64,000 nucleotides of DNA from Serratia proteamaculans (GTDB taxonomy: Bacteria; Pseudomonadota; Gammaproteobacteria; Enterobacterales; Enterobacteriaceae), in the NCBI RefSeq assembly GCF_013337185.1, contig NZ_SWDE01000001.1, forward strand, positions 1,116,001-1,180,000, read 5' to 3'. Below, in pieces: positions 1 through 7,680 of this stretch. A model generated the notes under the pieces. The model searched no databases, was not told where the DNA came from, and saw only the letters and a list, made by a program, of their open reading frames with translations. The number at the start of each line of letters is the position of its first letter. The stretch's first letter is position 1. The position numbers and the translations under genes were made by a program.

Positions 1-775
1 TCAGCACGCCAAGGCCAATAACGAAATAACCGCTGAACTCCGCATGGGTCAGCATTACGCGGATAATCGGCACCAACACCACCAATACCGCTAACCCGAC
101 CAGCATGCGCCAGCGATATTCTCTACGGCTGGCGTCATGCAATGGTGTGTTGAGATCGGCCAGAATACGCCAACGGCTGACGGCGACGATGATCGCCGCC
201 GCGTTGCCCAAAGTGGCGAACAGGAACAGCGCGCGATAGTTTTCGGTCAGTTGGAAATAGCCGGCGACGGTAAAACCGACAAAGAACCCCAGGTTCATCC
301 CGGCATAGTTCCACAGGAAGGCTGATTCGCGCCGATCGTCGTCCGGCTTAAAACGCTGGGTCAACATCATATTAATGCAGGTGACGTTCAGCCCACTGCC
401 GGTCAGGAACATCGCCAGGCCCCAGTAAAGACCCCAAACCCCGGCAACGGCGATCAACGCGCAGCCGATCACCTGCAGTACCATACCCAGAACGAACAGG
501 TTGCGGTTACTGAGGAAGCGCCCACCCAGATAGCCGCCAAACATATGCAAGCCGTAGTTGAACGCCCCGAATACGCCCATCATGGCGTTAGCGTTAGTTT
601 CGCTGAAGCCCAAACGCTTGGTGGCGTACAGTACCAACGTCGAGTACAGCACGGCAAAACCCAGCGTGGCGAAGATTTGGATAAAGAACAGTGCCCCGGC
701 CCCCGGGGGAATGGCATGGCGCTGTGGCGCCGTCGGTGTGGAATCTGTCGAAGTCAAAGTGAACCTCTGCTGCAT
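1..775 (-). CDS. POT/PTR2-like MFS transporter, partial (3' end lies outside the window)
   Basis: The reverse strand is open from an ATG at 773-775 to the window edge, giving at least 258 residues. The product is a hydrophobic multi-span membrane protein. The stretch GFSETNANAMMGVFGAFNYG and the following glycine-rich helices fit the proton-dependent oligopeptide transporter (PTR2) group. The usual ExxERFxYYG motif of helix 1 is absent; the matching place reads IQIFATLGFAVLY, so substrate and coupling may differ from DtpA-type carriers. Role inferred: inner-membrane uptake or efflux of a small peptide-like solute. It is transcribed away from the tRNA-Ser genes. The true length is unknown because the C-terminal half is missing. 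Confidence 0.75.
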   Translation of the reverse strand, partial: MQQRFTLTSTDSTPTAPQRHAIPPGAGALFFIQIFATLGFAVLYSTLVLYATKRLGFSETNANAMMGVFGAFNYGLHMFGGYLGGRFLSNRNLFVLGMVLQVIGCALIAVAGVWGLYWGLAMFLTGSGLNVTCINMMLTQRFKPDDDRRESAFLWNYAGMNLGFFVGFTVAGYFQLTENYRALFLFATLGNAAAIIVAVSRWRILADLNTPLHDASRREYRWRMLVGLAVLVVLVPIIRVMLTHAEFSGYFVIGLGVL

Positions 776-1186
776 TATTATTTGTTAGATCAATCCCTGT
801 CTGCTTATCGCCGGGTCGTTGCCCGGCAACCTGCGCGGTGGTGTGAAGATCCTTGCCAAAACCCCGCGCCAGCACCCTTCCATTTAGCGATACATATGAC
901 TAATAATCCAGTATTAATGCATATAACAGCACTGCAGACTTCACTCTTGCTGATATATTGAGCTAATACATACTGAAGCGTTCAAATATTAGCCTGCTAT
1001 ATAATTTTACGCCATGTCTCCCCCATCAATTGATGCGACATGACGGCCGATCGCTCGGGAAATCAGCAAATTGCTGCAACTTTAGCTAAACAGTCATGGT
1101 TATGTCACAAGAGGGTTGACGCTGGGATCAGATTCTCCTACATTAGCGCCCGTCGACAGCGCAAAGCGTTAGCGATGAAGTAAAAC
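776..1186. other. Intergenic region upstream of the transporter and tRNA-Ser genes
   Basis: This 411-base gap holds the leader of the transporter gene (with a small GC hairpin near 810-827) and the tRNA promoter at 1116-1144. I see no gene in it. Confidence 0.6.
1116..1144 (+). promoter_or_regulatory. Promoter of the first tRNA-Ser gene
   Basis: A -35 box TTGACG (1116-1121) and a -10 box TACATT (1139-1144) are separated by 17 bases. A GC-rich discriminator (AGCGCCCG) follows, as is usual for stable-RNA promoters under stringent control. Confidence 0.7.
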
Positions 1187-1276
1187 GGTGAGGTGTCTGA
1201 GTGGCTGAAGGAGCACGCCTGGAAAGTGTGTATACGCGTAAGTGTATCGAGGGTTCGAACCCCTCTCTCACCGCCA
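1187..1276 (+). tRNA. tRNA-Ser (anticodon GGA)
   Basis: A 90-base class II tRNA with a long variable arm and an encoded CCA end. The acceptor stem GGTGAGG pairs with TCTCACC with one G-U wobble. The anticodon loop is CTGGAAA, placing GGA at 1221-1223, which reads UCC and UCU. It closely resembles E. coli serW/serX. It differs from the second copy at one base, in the acceptor stem. Confidence 0.97.
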
Positions 1277-1287
1277 TATTCCACGAG

Positions 1288-1317
1288 AAAGCCTGAACGC
1301 AAGTTCAGGCTTTTTTG
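1288..1317 (+). terminator. Rho-independent terminator after the first tRNA-Ser
   Basis: An 8-bp stem GCCTGAAC/GTTCAGGC with a GCAA loop is followed by six T. The same hairpin recurs at 1770-1795. Confidence 0.9.
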
Positions 1318-1428
1318 TTGTCTGCGAAACAGGGAATTCGGGTGCGGGCCCCCACCCTTGCCGTTCGCCGCAGTTTTCAGCAAAGCGAACACGGCTTAAG
1401 CGGACGCGCCGAAACGCAGAAATTCTGC

Positions 1429-1457
1429 TTGACCGGATCGCTCGCTCTCCCTATAGT
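1429..1457 (+). promoter_or_regulatory. Promoter of the second tRNA-Ser gene
   Basis: TTGACC (1429-1434), a 17-base spacer and TATAGT (1452-1457), followed by the GC-rich discriminator AGCGCCCC. It matches the layout of the first tRNA promoter, so the two genes are separate transcription units. Confidence 0.8.
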
Positions 1458-1497
1458 AGCGCCCCGTTGCAGCAGTGAGCACGCAACGACAAAATAC

Positions 1498-1587
1498 GGT
1501 GAGGTGTCTGAGTGGCTGAAGGAGCACGCCTGGAAAGTGTGTATACGCGTAAGTGTATCGAGGGTTCGAACCCCTCCCTCACCGCCA
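1498..1587 (+). tRNA. tRNA-Ser (anticodon GGA), second copy
   Basis: Identical to the first copy except for one base in the 3' acceptor strand (CCTCACC), which makes the acceptor stem fully Watson-Crick paired. Anticodon GGA is at 1532-1534 and CCA is encoded. Confidence 0.97.
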
Positions 1588-1600
1588 TATTTTAAAGAGA

Positions 1601-1630
1601 AAGTCTGGATTAACCTCCAGACTTTTTTTT
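1601..1630 (+). terminator. Rho-independent terminator after the second tRNA-Ser
   Basis: Stem AAGTCTGGA/TCCAGACTT with a 6-base loop runs straight into a T tract of eight or more bases. Confidence 0.9.
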
Positions 1631-1737
1631 TGCATGTCATACCGACCGGGATGGGGTAAGAACCCTCGACAGGGTTTGACAAAACGCAGGCGTTTTGGGC
1701 CGCCAAAGGGGGCCCGTAGAGTGAGCGCAGCGAATCA

Positions 1738-1796
1738 AGCCCTCCCTCACCGCCCTATTTTACGAGAAAGCCTGAACGCAAGTTCAGGCTTTTTTG
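1738..1796 (+). repeat. Truncated tRNA-Ser 3' end with a duplicated terminator
   Basis: The 15 bases CCCTCCCTCACCGCC match the 3' end of the second tRNA-Ser. They are followed by a near-copy of the sequence downstream of the first tRNA, including its whole hairpin GCCTGAAC-GCAA-GTTCAGGC and T run. There is no 5' tRNA body. It looks like the remnant of a third tandem tRNA gene or a recombination scar. The 100 bases before it hold two small hairpins (stems AACCCT/AGGGTT and AAAACGC/GCGTTTT) and no gene. Confidence 0.7.
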
Positions 1797-1812
1797 TTGT
1801 CTGCTATCCGCT

Positions 1813-2169
1813 TCAGTGCGTGCGACCAACCGCCATAGAGGGTTGCATCACGGCACGGCGCCAGTCGCCCGGGGTTTGACCATAGTGTCGTTTAAAACTG
1901 CGATTGAAGGACTGCTGCGAGTCAAAGCCGAGTGAGATCGCCACGCTGACGATCGGTTCGCCGCTGTTGGCCAGACGCTCTGCCGAGACCCTCAGCTTTT
2001 GCATGCGAATATACTCGCCCAGCGCGTAGCCGGTCTGGCGTTTAAACATTCGCTGCAGGTGCCACTTGGAATACCCCGCGCGGCCCGCCACGGTGTTGAT
2101 ATCCAGCTTCTCTTCCAGATTGTTATCAATCCACTCAATCAAATCAGTAATAAAACCCGTGCTGTTCAT
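1813..2169 (-). CDS. rarA: AraC/XylS-type regulator RarA, activator of oqxAB
   Basis: A 118-residue single-domain AraC-type protein with no ligand-binding domain, the size class of MarA, SoxS and RamA. Two helix-turn-helix motifs are visible: AGRAGYSKWHLQRMFKRQTG near residues 28-47 and SVAISLGFDSQQSFNRSFKR near residues 74-93. It lies directly divergent from oqxA, as rarA does in Klebsiella, where it activates the OqxAB pump and contributes to multidrug resistance. The ATG at 2167-2169 is preceded by GGGAG at good spacing. The rarA identity rests on gene order together with domain architecture. Confidence 0.88.
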   Translation of the reverse strand: MNSTGFITDLIEWIDNNLEEKLDINTVAGRAGYSKWHLQRMFKRQTGYALGEYIRMQKLRVSAERLANSGEPIVSVAISLGFDSQQSFNRSFKRHYGQTPGDWRRAVMQPSMAVGRTH

Positions 2170-2236
2170 GCTGACGCTCCCATGACTTGGCAGGTAGTTC
2201 CGCTGCCCGATGCCATTACGTTGCAGCAGTTTCGCA

Positions 2237-2265
2237 TTAAATGCAATTTTTATTATTGCATTTAA
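2237..2265. promoter_or_regulatory. Perfect 10-bp inverted repeat, candidate OqxR operator 1
   Basis: TTAAATGCAA (2237-2246) and TTGCATTTAA (2256-2265) are perfect inverted copies separated by 9 bases. The half-site resembles the ATGCATTT half-sites of Rrf2-family regulators such as NsrR. It lies in the divergent gap between rarA and oqxA. Assignment to OqxR is inference. Confidence 0.55.
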
Positions 2266-2292
2266 CAGAGAGGCACTTCTATAATCCAGCCA

Positions 2293-2321
2293 ATTAATGT
2301 AACCGATATTGATACATTAAT
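2293..2321. promoter_or_regulatory. Perfect 9-bp inverted repeat, candidate operator 2 of oqxAB
   Basis: ATTAATGTA (2293-2301) and TACATTAAT (2313-2321) are perfect inverted copies with an 11-base spacer, so the half-site centres are two helical turns apart. It lies just upstream of oqxA. The regulator is not known from sequence alone; OqxR is the obvious candidate. Confidence 0.5.
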
Positions 2322-2464
2322 GTGACAACAATGTGTTTCAAAACCTAACCGTTGCGCCGATGACCGGTGCAACCGCTCTGCCGCCGGTCACAGGCCAGGG
2401 AAGTTACCCGGATAACAGGGCCGGGTGTATCGCCAGATCGCGCTTACTACTGGAAAGAAAAATA

Positions 2465-3652
2465 ATGCCAAGCCAGCCAAACTCATTGTTCCATTCACAC
2501 CGTCGCCAAAGCGGCATCGGTATCAGCACACGCCTCTCTGCCGTCGCGTTGCTGGTCGCTCTGCTGGCCGGGTGTGACAACAGCGTCGCTCAAAATGCGG
2601 CTCCCCCGCCCCCGGCTGTCAGCACCGCCGACGTGGTGATAAAACCCATCAGCCAATGGGACGCTTTTAACGGTCGCATCGAGGCGGTGCAAAGCGTCCA
2701 GCTACGGCCACGGGTTTCCGGCTATATCGATAAAGTGAATTACACCGAAGGCGATGAAGTGAAAAAAGGCCAGGTGCTGTTCACCATTGACGATCGTACC
2801 TACCGGGCGGCTCGTGAGCAGGCACAGGCCGAACTGGTGCGGGCACGCAATCAGGCGGCACTGGCCCGCAGCGAATCCGGCCGTACCGAGAAACTGATCG
2901 GCAGCCAGGCGATATCGACCGAGGTGTGGGAACAACGCCGCTCCACTGCCGCGCAGGCACAGAGCAACGTAATGGCGGCTCAGGCCCAGTTCGACCTGGC
3001 GCAACTGAACCTCGATTTTACCCGGGTGATTGCACCGATTGACGGGCGCGCCAGCCGCGCAATGATCACCGCCGGTAACCTGGTGACCACCGGCGACAGT
3101 GCCAGCGTACTCACCACGCTGGTGTCACTCGATAAGGTTTACGTCTATTTCGACGTCGATGAAGCCACTTTTCTGCGTTACCAAAATGATGGGCGTCGCA
3201 CGACAAAACTGCCAGTGAAGGTCGGGCTGGTTGGCGAAGACGGCTACCCGCATCAGGGCATTGTTGATTTTACCGACAACCAGCTGAACGCCGGTACCGG
3301 CACTATTCGCATGCGCGCCCTGCTGGAAAACGCTGAACGCCGCTTCACTCCAGGGCTATTCGCCCGGGTGCAGATGCCCGGCAGTGCCGAGTTCAATGCC
3401 ATGTTGATCAACGATAAATCGGTAATGACCGATCAGGATCGCAAGTTTGTTTATATCGTCGATAAGGACGGCAAGGCGCAACGACGCGATATCGAAGTGG
3501 GCCGGGTGGCTGGCGGGCTACGCATTGTACAGAAGGGGCTGGCTGCAGGTGACCGGGTAATCGTCGACGGCATGCAAAAAGTGTTTATGCCGGGTATGCC
3601 GGTCGCTGCCAAAAACGTGGCGATCAACGCCGACGCCTCCGCGCTTAACTAA
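2465..3652 (+). CDS. oqxA: Periplasmic adaptor subunit of the OqxAB RND multidrug efflux pump
   Basis: A 395-residue membrane-fusion protein. It links the inner-membrane pump OqxB to a TolC-type outer-membrane channel. The lipobox LLAGC places the lipidated Cys at about residue 37 after an unusually long N-terminal segment. The lipoyl half-motifs (RVSGYIDKVNYTEGDEV and TRVIAPIDGRASRA), the coiled-coil hairpin between them and the beta-barrel domain are in the usual order. An upstream in-frame GTG-type start would add 44 residues with no signal-peptide logic, so the ATG at 2465 is preferred. It lies 23 bases before oqxB in one operon. In Klebsiella the pump exports quinolones, quinoxalines, chloramphenicol and others. 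Confidence 0.92.
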   Translation: MPSQPNSLFHSHRRQSGIGISTRLSAVALLVALLAGCDNSVAQNAAPPPPAVSTADVVIKPISQWDAFNGRIEAVQSVQLRPRVSGYIDKVNYTEGDEVKKGQVLFTIDDRTYRAAREQAQAELVRARNQAALARSESGRTEKLIGSQAISTEVWEQRRSTAAQAQSNVMAAQAQFDLAQLNLDFTRVIAPIDGRASRAMITAGNLVTTGDSASVLTTLVSLDKVYVYFDVDEATFLRYQNDGRRTTKLPVKVGLVGEDGYPHQGIVDFTDNQLNAGTGTIRMRALLENAERRFTPGLFARVQMPGSAEFNAMLINDKSVMTDQDRKFVYIVDKDGKAQRRDIEVGRVAGGLRIVQKGLAAGDRVIVDGMQKVFMPGMPVAAKNVAINADASALN

Positions 3653-3675
3653 GCCCCAGCAAAGGATCCTGATCC

Positions 3676-6600
3676 ATGGACTTTTCCCGTTTTTTCATCG
3701 ACCGGCCGATATTTGCCGCGGTACTGTCGATTCTGATTTTTGTCGGCGGTGTTATTGCCATTCCGCTGCTGCCGATCAGCGAATATCCGGACGTGGTGCC
3801 GCCCAGCGTGCAGGTACGTGCCCAATACCCCGGCGCTAACCCGAAAGAGATCGCTGAAACGGTGGCAACCCCGCTGGAAGAGGCGATCAACGGCGTCGAA
3901 AACATGATGTACATGAAGTCGGTGGCCGGTTCTGACGGCGTGCTGGTCACCACCGTCACCTTCCGCCCAGGAACAGACCCCGATCAGGCACAGGTGCAGG
4001 TACAAAACCGCGTGGCGCAGGCCGAAGCACGTCTGCCTGAGGACGTGCGGCGGCAAGGGGTAACGACCCAGAAGCAATCCCCGGCCCTGACGCTGGTGGT
4101 CCATCTGGTTTCCCCTTCCGGTAAATACGATTCGCTCTACCTGCGCAACTACGCCACTTTGAAGGTCAAGGATGAGCTGGCCCGCCTGCCCGGTATCGGC
4201 CAGGTACAGATTTTCGGTGCCGGTGAATACGCCATGCGTATTTGGCTCGATCCGAACAAGGTGGCCTCACGCGGGCTGACCGCCTCTGATGTGGTCTCTG
4301 CCATGCAGGAGCAGAACGTACAGGTTTCTGCCGGGCAATTGGGTGCAGAACCGATGCCGACCCGCAGCGATTATCTGCTGTCGATCAATGCGCAGGGTCG
4401 CCTGCAGACCGAGGAAGAGTTCGGCAATATTATCCTCAAGAGCGGCGACAACGGCGAAGTCGTTCGCCTGCGCGACATCGCACGCATTGAAATGGGCTCC
4501 GGCAGCTACGCGCTGCGTGCCCAGCTCAATAATAAGGACGCAGTAGGGATTGGTATCTTCCAGGCTCCGGGCGCCAATGCTATCGAGCTGTCCAACGCGG
4601 TGCGGGCCAAAATGGCCGAGTTGTCGACCCGCTTTCCGGACGGCATGAGCTGGCAGTCCCCGTACGATCCGACGGTATTCGTGCGCGATTCGATCCGCTC
4701 GGTGGTAGATACCCTGCTTGAAGCGGTGCTGCTGGTGGTACTGGTGGTCATTCTGTTTCTGCAAACCTGGCGTGCGTCGATCATTCCCCTGCTGGCCGTG
4801 CCAATCTCAATCGTCGGTACCTTTGCGGCGCTCTATTTGCTGGGCTTTTCGCTCAACACGCTGAGCCTGTTCGGGCTGGTGCTGGCCATTGGTATCGTGG
4901 TCGATGATGCCATTGTGGTGGTGGAGAACGTCGAGCGTAATATCGAAGAGGGGCTGTCACCGCTGGCAGCGGCGCACCAGGCAATGCGTGAAGTGTCCGG
5001 CCCGATTATCGCCATCGCCGTCGTGCTGTGCGCGGTGTTCGTGCCGATGGCGTTTCTGTCCGGCGTCACCGGCCAGTTTTATAAGCAGTTCGCCGTGACC
5101 ATCGCCATTTCGACCGTGATCTCGGCTATCAACTCGTTGACCCTGTCACCGGCATTGGCGGCGTTGCTGTTGAAACCGCATGGCGCGCCAAAAGACATGC
5201 CATCACGCCTGATTGATCGCTTGTTCGGCTGGCTGTTCCGTCCGTTTAACCGCTTCTTTGCCAGCAGCTCACAACGTTATCAACGTGGGGTTTCCCGGGC
5301 GCTGGGCAAACGCGGCGCTGTATTCGTGGTGTATGTGCTGCTGCTGTGCGCCGCCGGGGTGATGTTTAAAACCGTGCCCGGTGGATTCATCCCGACTCAG
5401 GACAAGCTTTATTTGATTGGCGGCGTGAAAATGCCGGAGGGCGCGTCGCTGGAGCGTACCGATGCGGTGATCCGCAAAATGAGCGCCATCGGCCTGAGCG
5501 TCGACGGGGTGACGGATGCGGTCTCCTTCCCTGGGCTGAATGCATTGCAGTTTACCAATACGCCCAACACCGGCACCGTGTTCTTTGCGCTGGAGTCATT
5601 AAGCACCCGTACCCGCAGCGCGGCGCAGATCAATGCCGAGATTAACGCCAAGATTTCACAGATCCAGGAAGGGTTTGCGTTCTCGATTATGCCACCGCCT
5701 ATCCTCGGTATCGGCCAGGGTTCCGGTTACTCCCTGTATATTCAGGACCGTGCCGGTCTGGGCTATGGCGCGCTGCAAACAGCAATCAACACCATGTCGG
5801 GCGCGATCATGCAAACACCGGGCATGGGGTTCCCGATCTCGTCCTATCAGGCCAACGTACCGCAGCTGGACGCGAAGATTGACCGCGACAAGGCCAAGGC
5901 GCAAGGGGTGCCGCTCAATGCCCTGTTCAGCACCTTGCAGACCTATCTCGGTTCGTCTTATATCAATGACTTCAACCGCTATGGCCGCACCTGGAAGGTG
6001 ATGGCTCAAGCCGACGGTCAATTCCGCGACAGCGTGGAGGACATCGCCAACTTGCGCACCCGCAATGATAAGGGGGAAATGGTGCCGATTGGCAGCATGG
6101 TCAGCATCAGCACCACGTACGGCCCGGATCCGGTGATCCGCTACAACGGTTTCCCGGCGGCAGATCTGATTGGTGATGCCGATCCGCGAATACTTTCATC
6201 GTCACAAGCCATGAGTGAACTGACGGTGATGGCCAACAAGCTGTTGCCGAACGGCATGAACATTCAGTGGACCGATCTGAGCTATCAGCAGTCCACCCAG
6301 GGCAATGCGGCCATTATCGTGTTCCCGGTGGCGGTGCTGCTGGCCTTCCTGGCACTGGCAGCCTTGTACGAAAGCTGGACGCTGCCATTGGCAGTGATCC
6401 TGATCGTGCCGATGACCATGCTGTCGGCACTGTTCGGGGTCTGGCTGACCGGCGGTGACAACAACGTGTTCGTGCAGGTGGGACTGGTGGTATTGATGGG
6501 CCTGGCCTGTAAGAACGCCATTTTGATCGTCGAGTTCGCCCGTGAACTGGAGCTACAGGGCAAAAGCATTATGGAAGCGGCACTGGAAGCCTGTCGTCTG

Positions 6601-6822
6601 CGACTGCGGCCAATTGTAATGACCTCCATCGCCTTTATCGCCGGGACTATTCCATTGATCCTCGGACACGGCGCCGGTGCCGAAGTACGCGGCGTCACCG
6701 GCATCACGGTATTTTCCGGCATGCTGGGGGTCACACTGTTCGGGCTGTTCCTGACCCCGGTGTTCTACGTTACTCTGCGCCGTATGGTGACACGTAAAAC
6801 GCGGCAACCCGTAGCAGAATAA
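3676..6822 (+). CDS. oqxB: RND multidrug efflux transporter OqxB
   Basis: A 1048-residue inner-membrane RND (HAE1) pump and drug/proton antiporter. It has the 12-span layout with two large periplasmic loops. TM4 carries GIVVDDAIVVVENVERN, with the paired aspartates needed for proton relay, and TM10 carries the partner lysine in GLACKNAILIVEFA. The N terminus MDFSRFFIDRPIFAAVLSIL is typical of OqxB and sets it apart from AcrB (MPNFFIDRPIFAW). Full length, with no interruption. Co-transcribed with oqxA and ended by the hairpin at 6843-6872. It is probably an intrinsic determinant of reduced drug susceptibility. Confidence 0.93.
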   Translation: MDFSRFFIDRPIFAAVLSILIFVGGVIAIPLLPISEYPDVVPPSVQVRAQYPGANPKEIAETVATPLEEAINGVENMMYMKSVAGSDGVLVTTVTFRPGTDPDQAQVQVQNRVAQAEARLPEDVRRQGVTTQKQSPALTLVVHLVSPSGKYDSLYLRNYATLKVKDELARLPGIGQVQIFGAGEYAMRIWLDPNKVASRGLTASDVVSAMQEQNVQVSAGQLGAEPMPTRSDYLLSINAQGRLQTEEEFGNIILKSGDNGEVVRLRDIARIEMGSGSYALRAQLNNKDAVGIGIFQAPGANAIELSNAVRAKMAELSTRFPDGMSWQSPYDPTVFVRDSIRSVVDTLLEAVLLVVLVVILFLQTWRASIIPLLAVPISIVGTFAALYLLGFSLNTLSLFGLVLAIGIVVDDAIVVVENVERNIEEGLSPLAAAHQAMREVSGPIIAIAVVLCAVFVPMAFLSGVTGQFYKQFAVTIAISTVISAINSLTLSPALAALLLKPHGAPKDMPSRLIDRLFGWLFRPFNRFFASSSQRYQRGVSRALGKRGAVFVVYVLLLCAAGVMFKTVPGGFIPTQDKLYLIGGVKMPEGASLERTDAVIRKMSAIGLSVDGVTDAVSFPGLNALQFTNTPNTGTVFFALESLSTRTRSAAQINAEINAKISQIQEGFAFSIMPPPILGIGQGSGYSLYIQDRAGLGYGALQTAINTMSGAIMQTPGMGFPISSYQANVPQLDAKIDRDKAKAQGVPLNALFSTLQTYLGSSYINDFNRYGRTWKVMAQADGQFRDSVEDIANLRTRNDKGEMVPIGSMVSISTTYGPDPVIRYNGFPAADLIGDADPRILSSSQAMSELTVMANKLLPNGMNIQWTDLSYQQSTQGNAAIIVFPVAVLLAFLALAALYESWTLPLAVILIVPMTMLSALFGVWLTGGDNNVFVQVGLVVLMGLACKNAILIVEFARELELQGKSIMEAALEACRLRLRPIVMTSIAFIAGTIPLILGHGAGAEVRGVTGITVFSGMLGVTLFGLFLTPVFYVTLRRMVTRKTRQPVAE

Positions 6823-6842
6823 TTCATCTGCCACAGCCATAA

Positions 6843-6872
6843 AAAAGCCCGGTTTTAAACCGGGCTTTTCTT
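6843..6872. terminator. Bidirectional terminator between oqxB and oqxR
   Basis: AAGCCCGGTTT/AAACCGGGCTT stem with an A run on the left and a T run on the right. It can end both the oqxAB transcript and the converging oqxR transcript. Confidence 0.9.
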
Positions 6873-6904
6873 TGTCTTATTCTTTATGCCGTATCTATCG
6901 CAGA

Positions 6905-7390
6905 CTATTTTTCTGCTGTCTCTTCGTCTTTCTCGTCTTGCATTGCATAGGCCGCGCAGGCTCGCTTATCGCCCCGCTCCAACTCGGCCAGGGAATCCGC
7001 CACCGTGTAGCCCGCCAGTACGTTCAGCGATGCCTCTTCTGCCTCGTTTACCACCGACTTGAAATACCAGCAGGCGTTGGCACTGACCAGGCAACGCGCC
7101 GGCCCTTCCGGTCGGGCGGCCCAGATGCGTTTATCATCAATAACGGCCAGATAGATATCCCGCAGGGTGATCTGCTCCGCCGGGCGGCCCAGGTGAATCG
7201 AACCGTTACGGCCCAGGGTAGAAACAATGATGCCATTTTTGGTCAGGGGCACCATCAGCTTGCGGATAAAACTCGGGTTGGCTTCCAGACCGGCGGCAAG
7301 CACCGCACTGGTCGAACGCACGCCCAGCTTCTCAGCCACGGCCACGCTAAGTACCATTTGCATTGCAGTCGGAAAGCGAAAATCTAACAT
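6905..7390 (-). CDS. oqxR: Rrf2-family repressor OqxR
   Basis: A 161-residue Rrf2-type winged-helix regulator. The N-terminal HTH region (SVAVAEKLGVRSTSAVLAAG, then NPSFIRKLMVPLTKNGIIVS) and the wing with GRNGSIHLGRP are clear. Cys residues in RCLVSANACWYF could serve as a sensor, but the three-Cys cluster of IscR/NsrR is not obvious. The start MLDFRF at 7388-7390 was chosen because the upstream extension is low-quality sequence. In Klebsiella, loss of OqxR raises oqxAB expression. It converges on oqxB across a shared terminator. Confidence 0.9.
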   Translation of the reverse strand: MLDFRFPTAMQMVLSVAVAEKLGVRSTSAVLAAGLEANPSFIRKLMVPLTKNGIIVSTLGRNGSIHLGRPAEQITLRDIYLAVIDDKRIWAARPEGPARCLVSANACWYFKSVVNEAEEASLNVLAGYTVADSLAELERGDKRACAAYAMQDEKDEETAEK

Positions 7391-7582
7391 GTTTTTATCT
7401 CTGTCTCCGGGAGACCAAATACCTGAACTGGGCCGGTGCGAGATGACACCATCACACCTACTCAACTGCACAATAATATAACAAACACTGTTGCACTATT
7501 GAAGGTATGCCCGGATAAATCGCACGGATACATTAGGTCGGAAATCGCGTCAGAACTGGCCTGTGGGTAAACGGCGGGGATT

Positions 7583-7671
7583 AAGAATGCAGAAACCCGC
7601 GTCAATATTAATGCCGCTCGCTTAACTGGGTTAAACGATCAGAACTAACACTGTCCGCGGGTTTAATTCTT
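7583..7671. repeat. Long-range imperfect inverted repeat between oqxR and ycfJ
   Basis: AAGAAT plus AAACCCGCG on the left (7583-7601) pair with CGCGGGTTT plus ATTCTT on the right (7656-7671), with small internal bulges and a 54-base loop. A smaller TTAAC/GTTAA repeat lies inside the loop. It sits between the start of oqxR and the stop of ycfJ, so it may be the folded 3' end of the ycfJ mRNA or a structural remnant. Confidence 0.45.
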
Positions 7672-7680
7672 GTCTGTTGA

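Noticed and set aside
1187-1796. tRNA-Ser cluster as the edge of a genomic island
   Set aside because: No integrase, prophage or plasmid gene is nearby and the next genes are conserved regulators and pumps; only a small scar can be supported.
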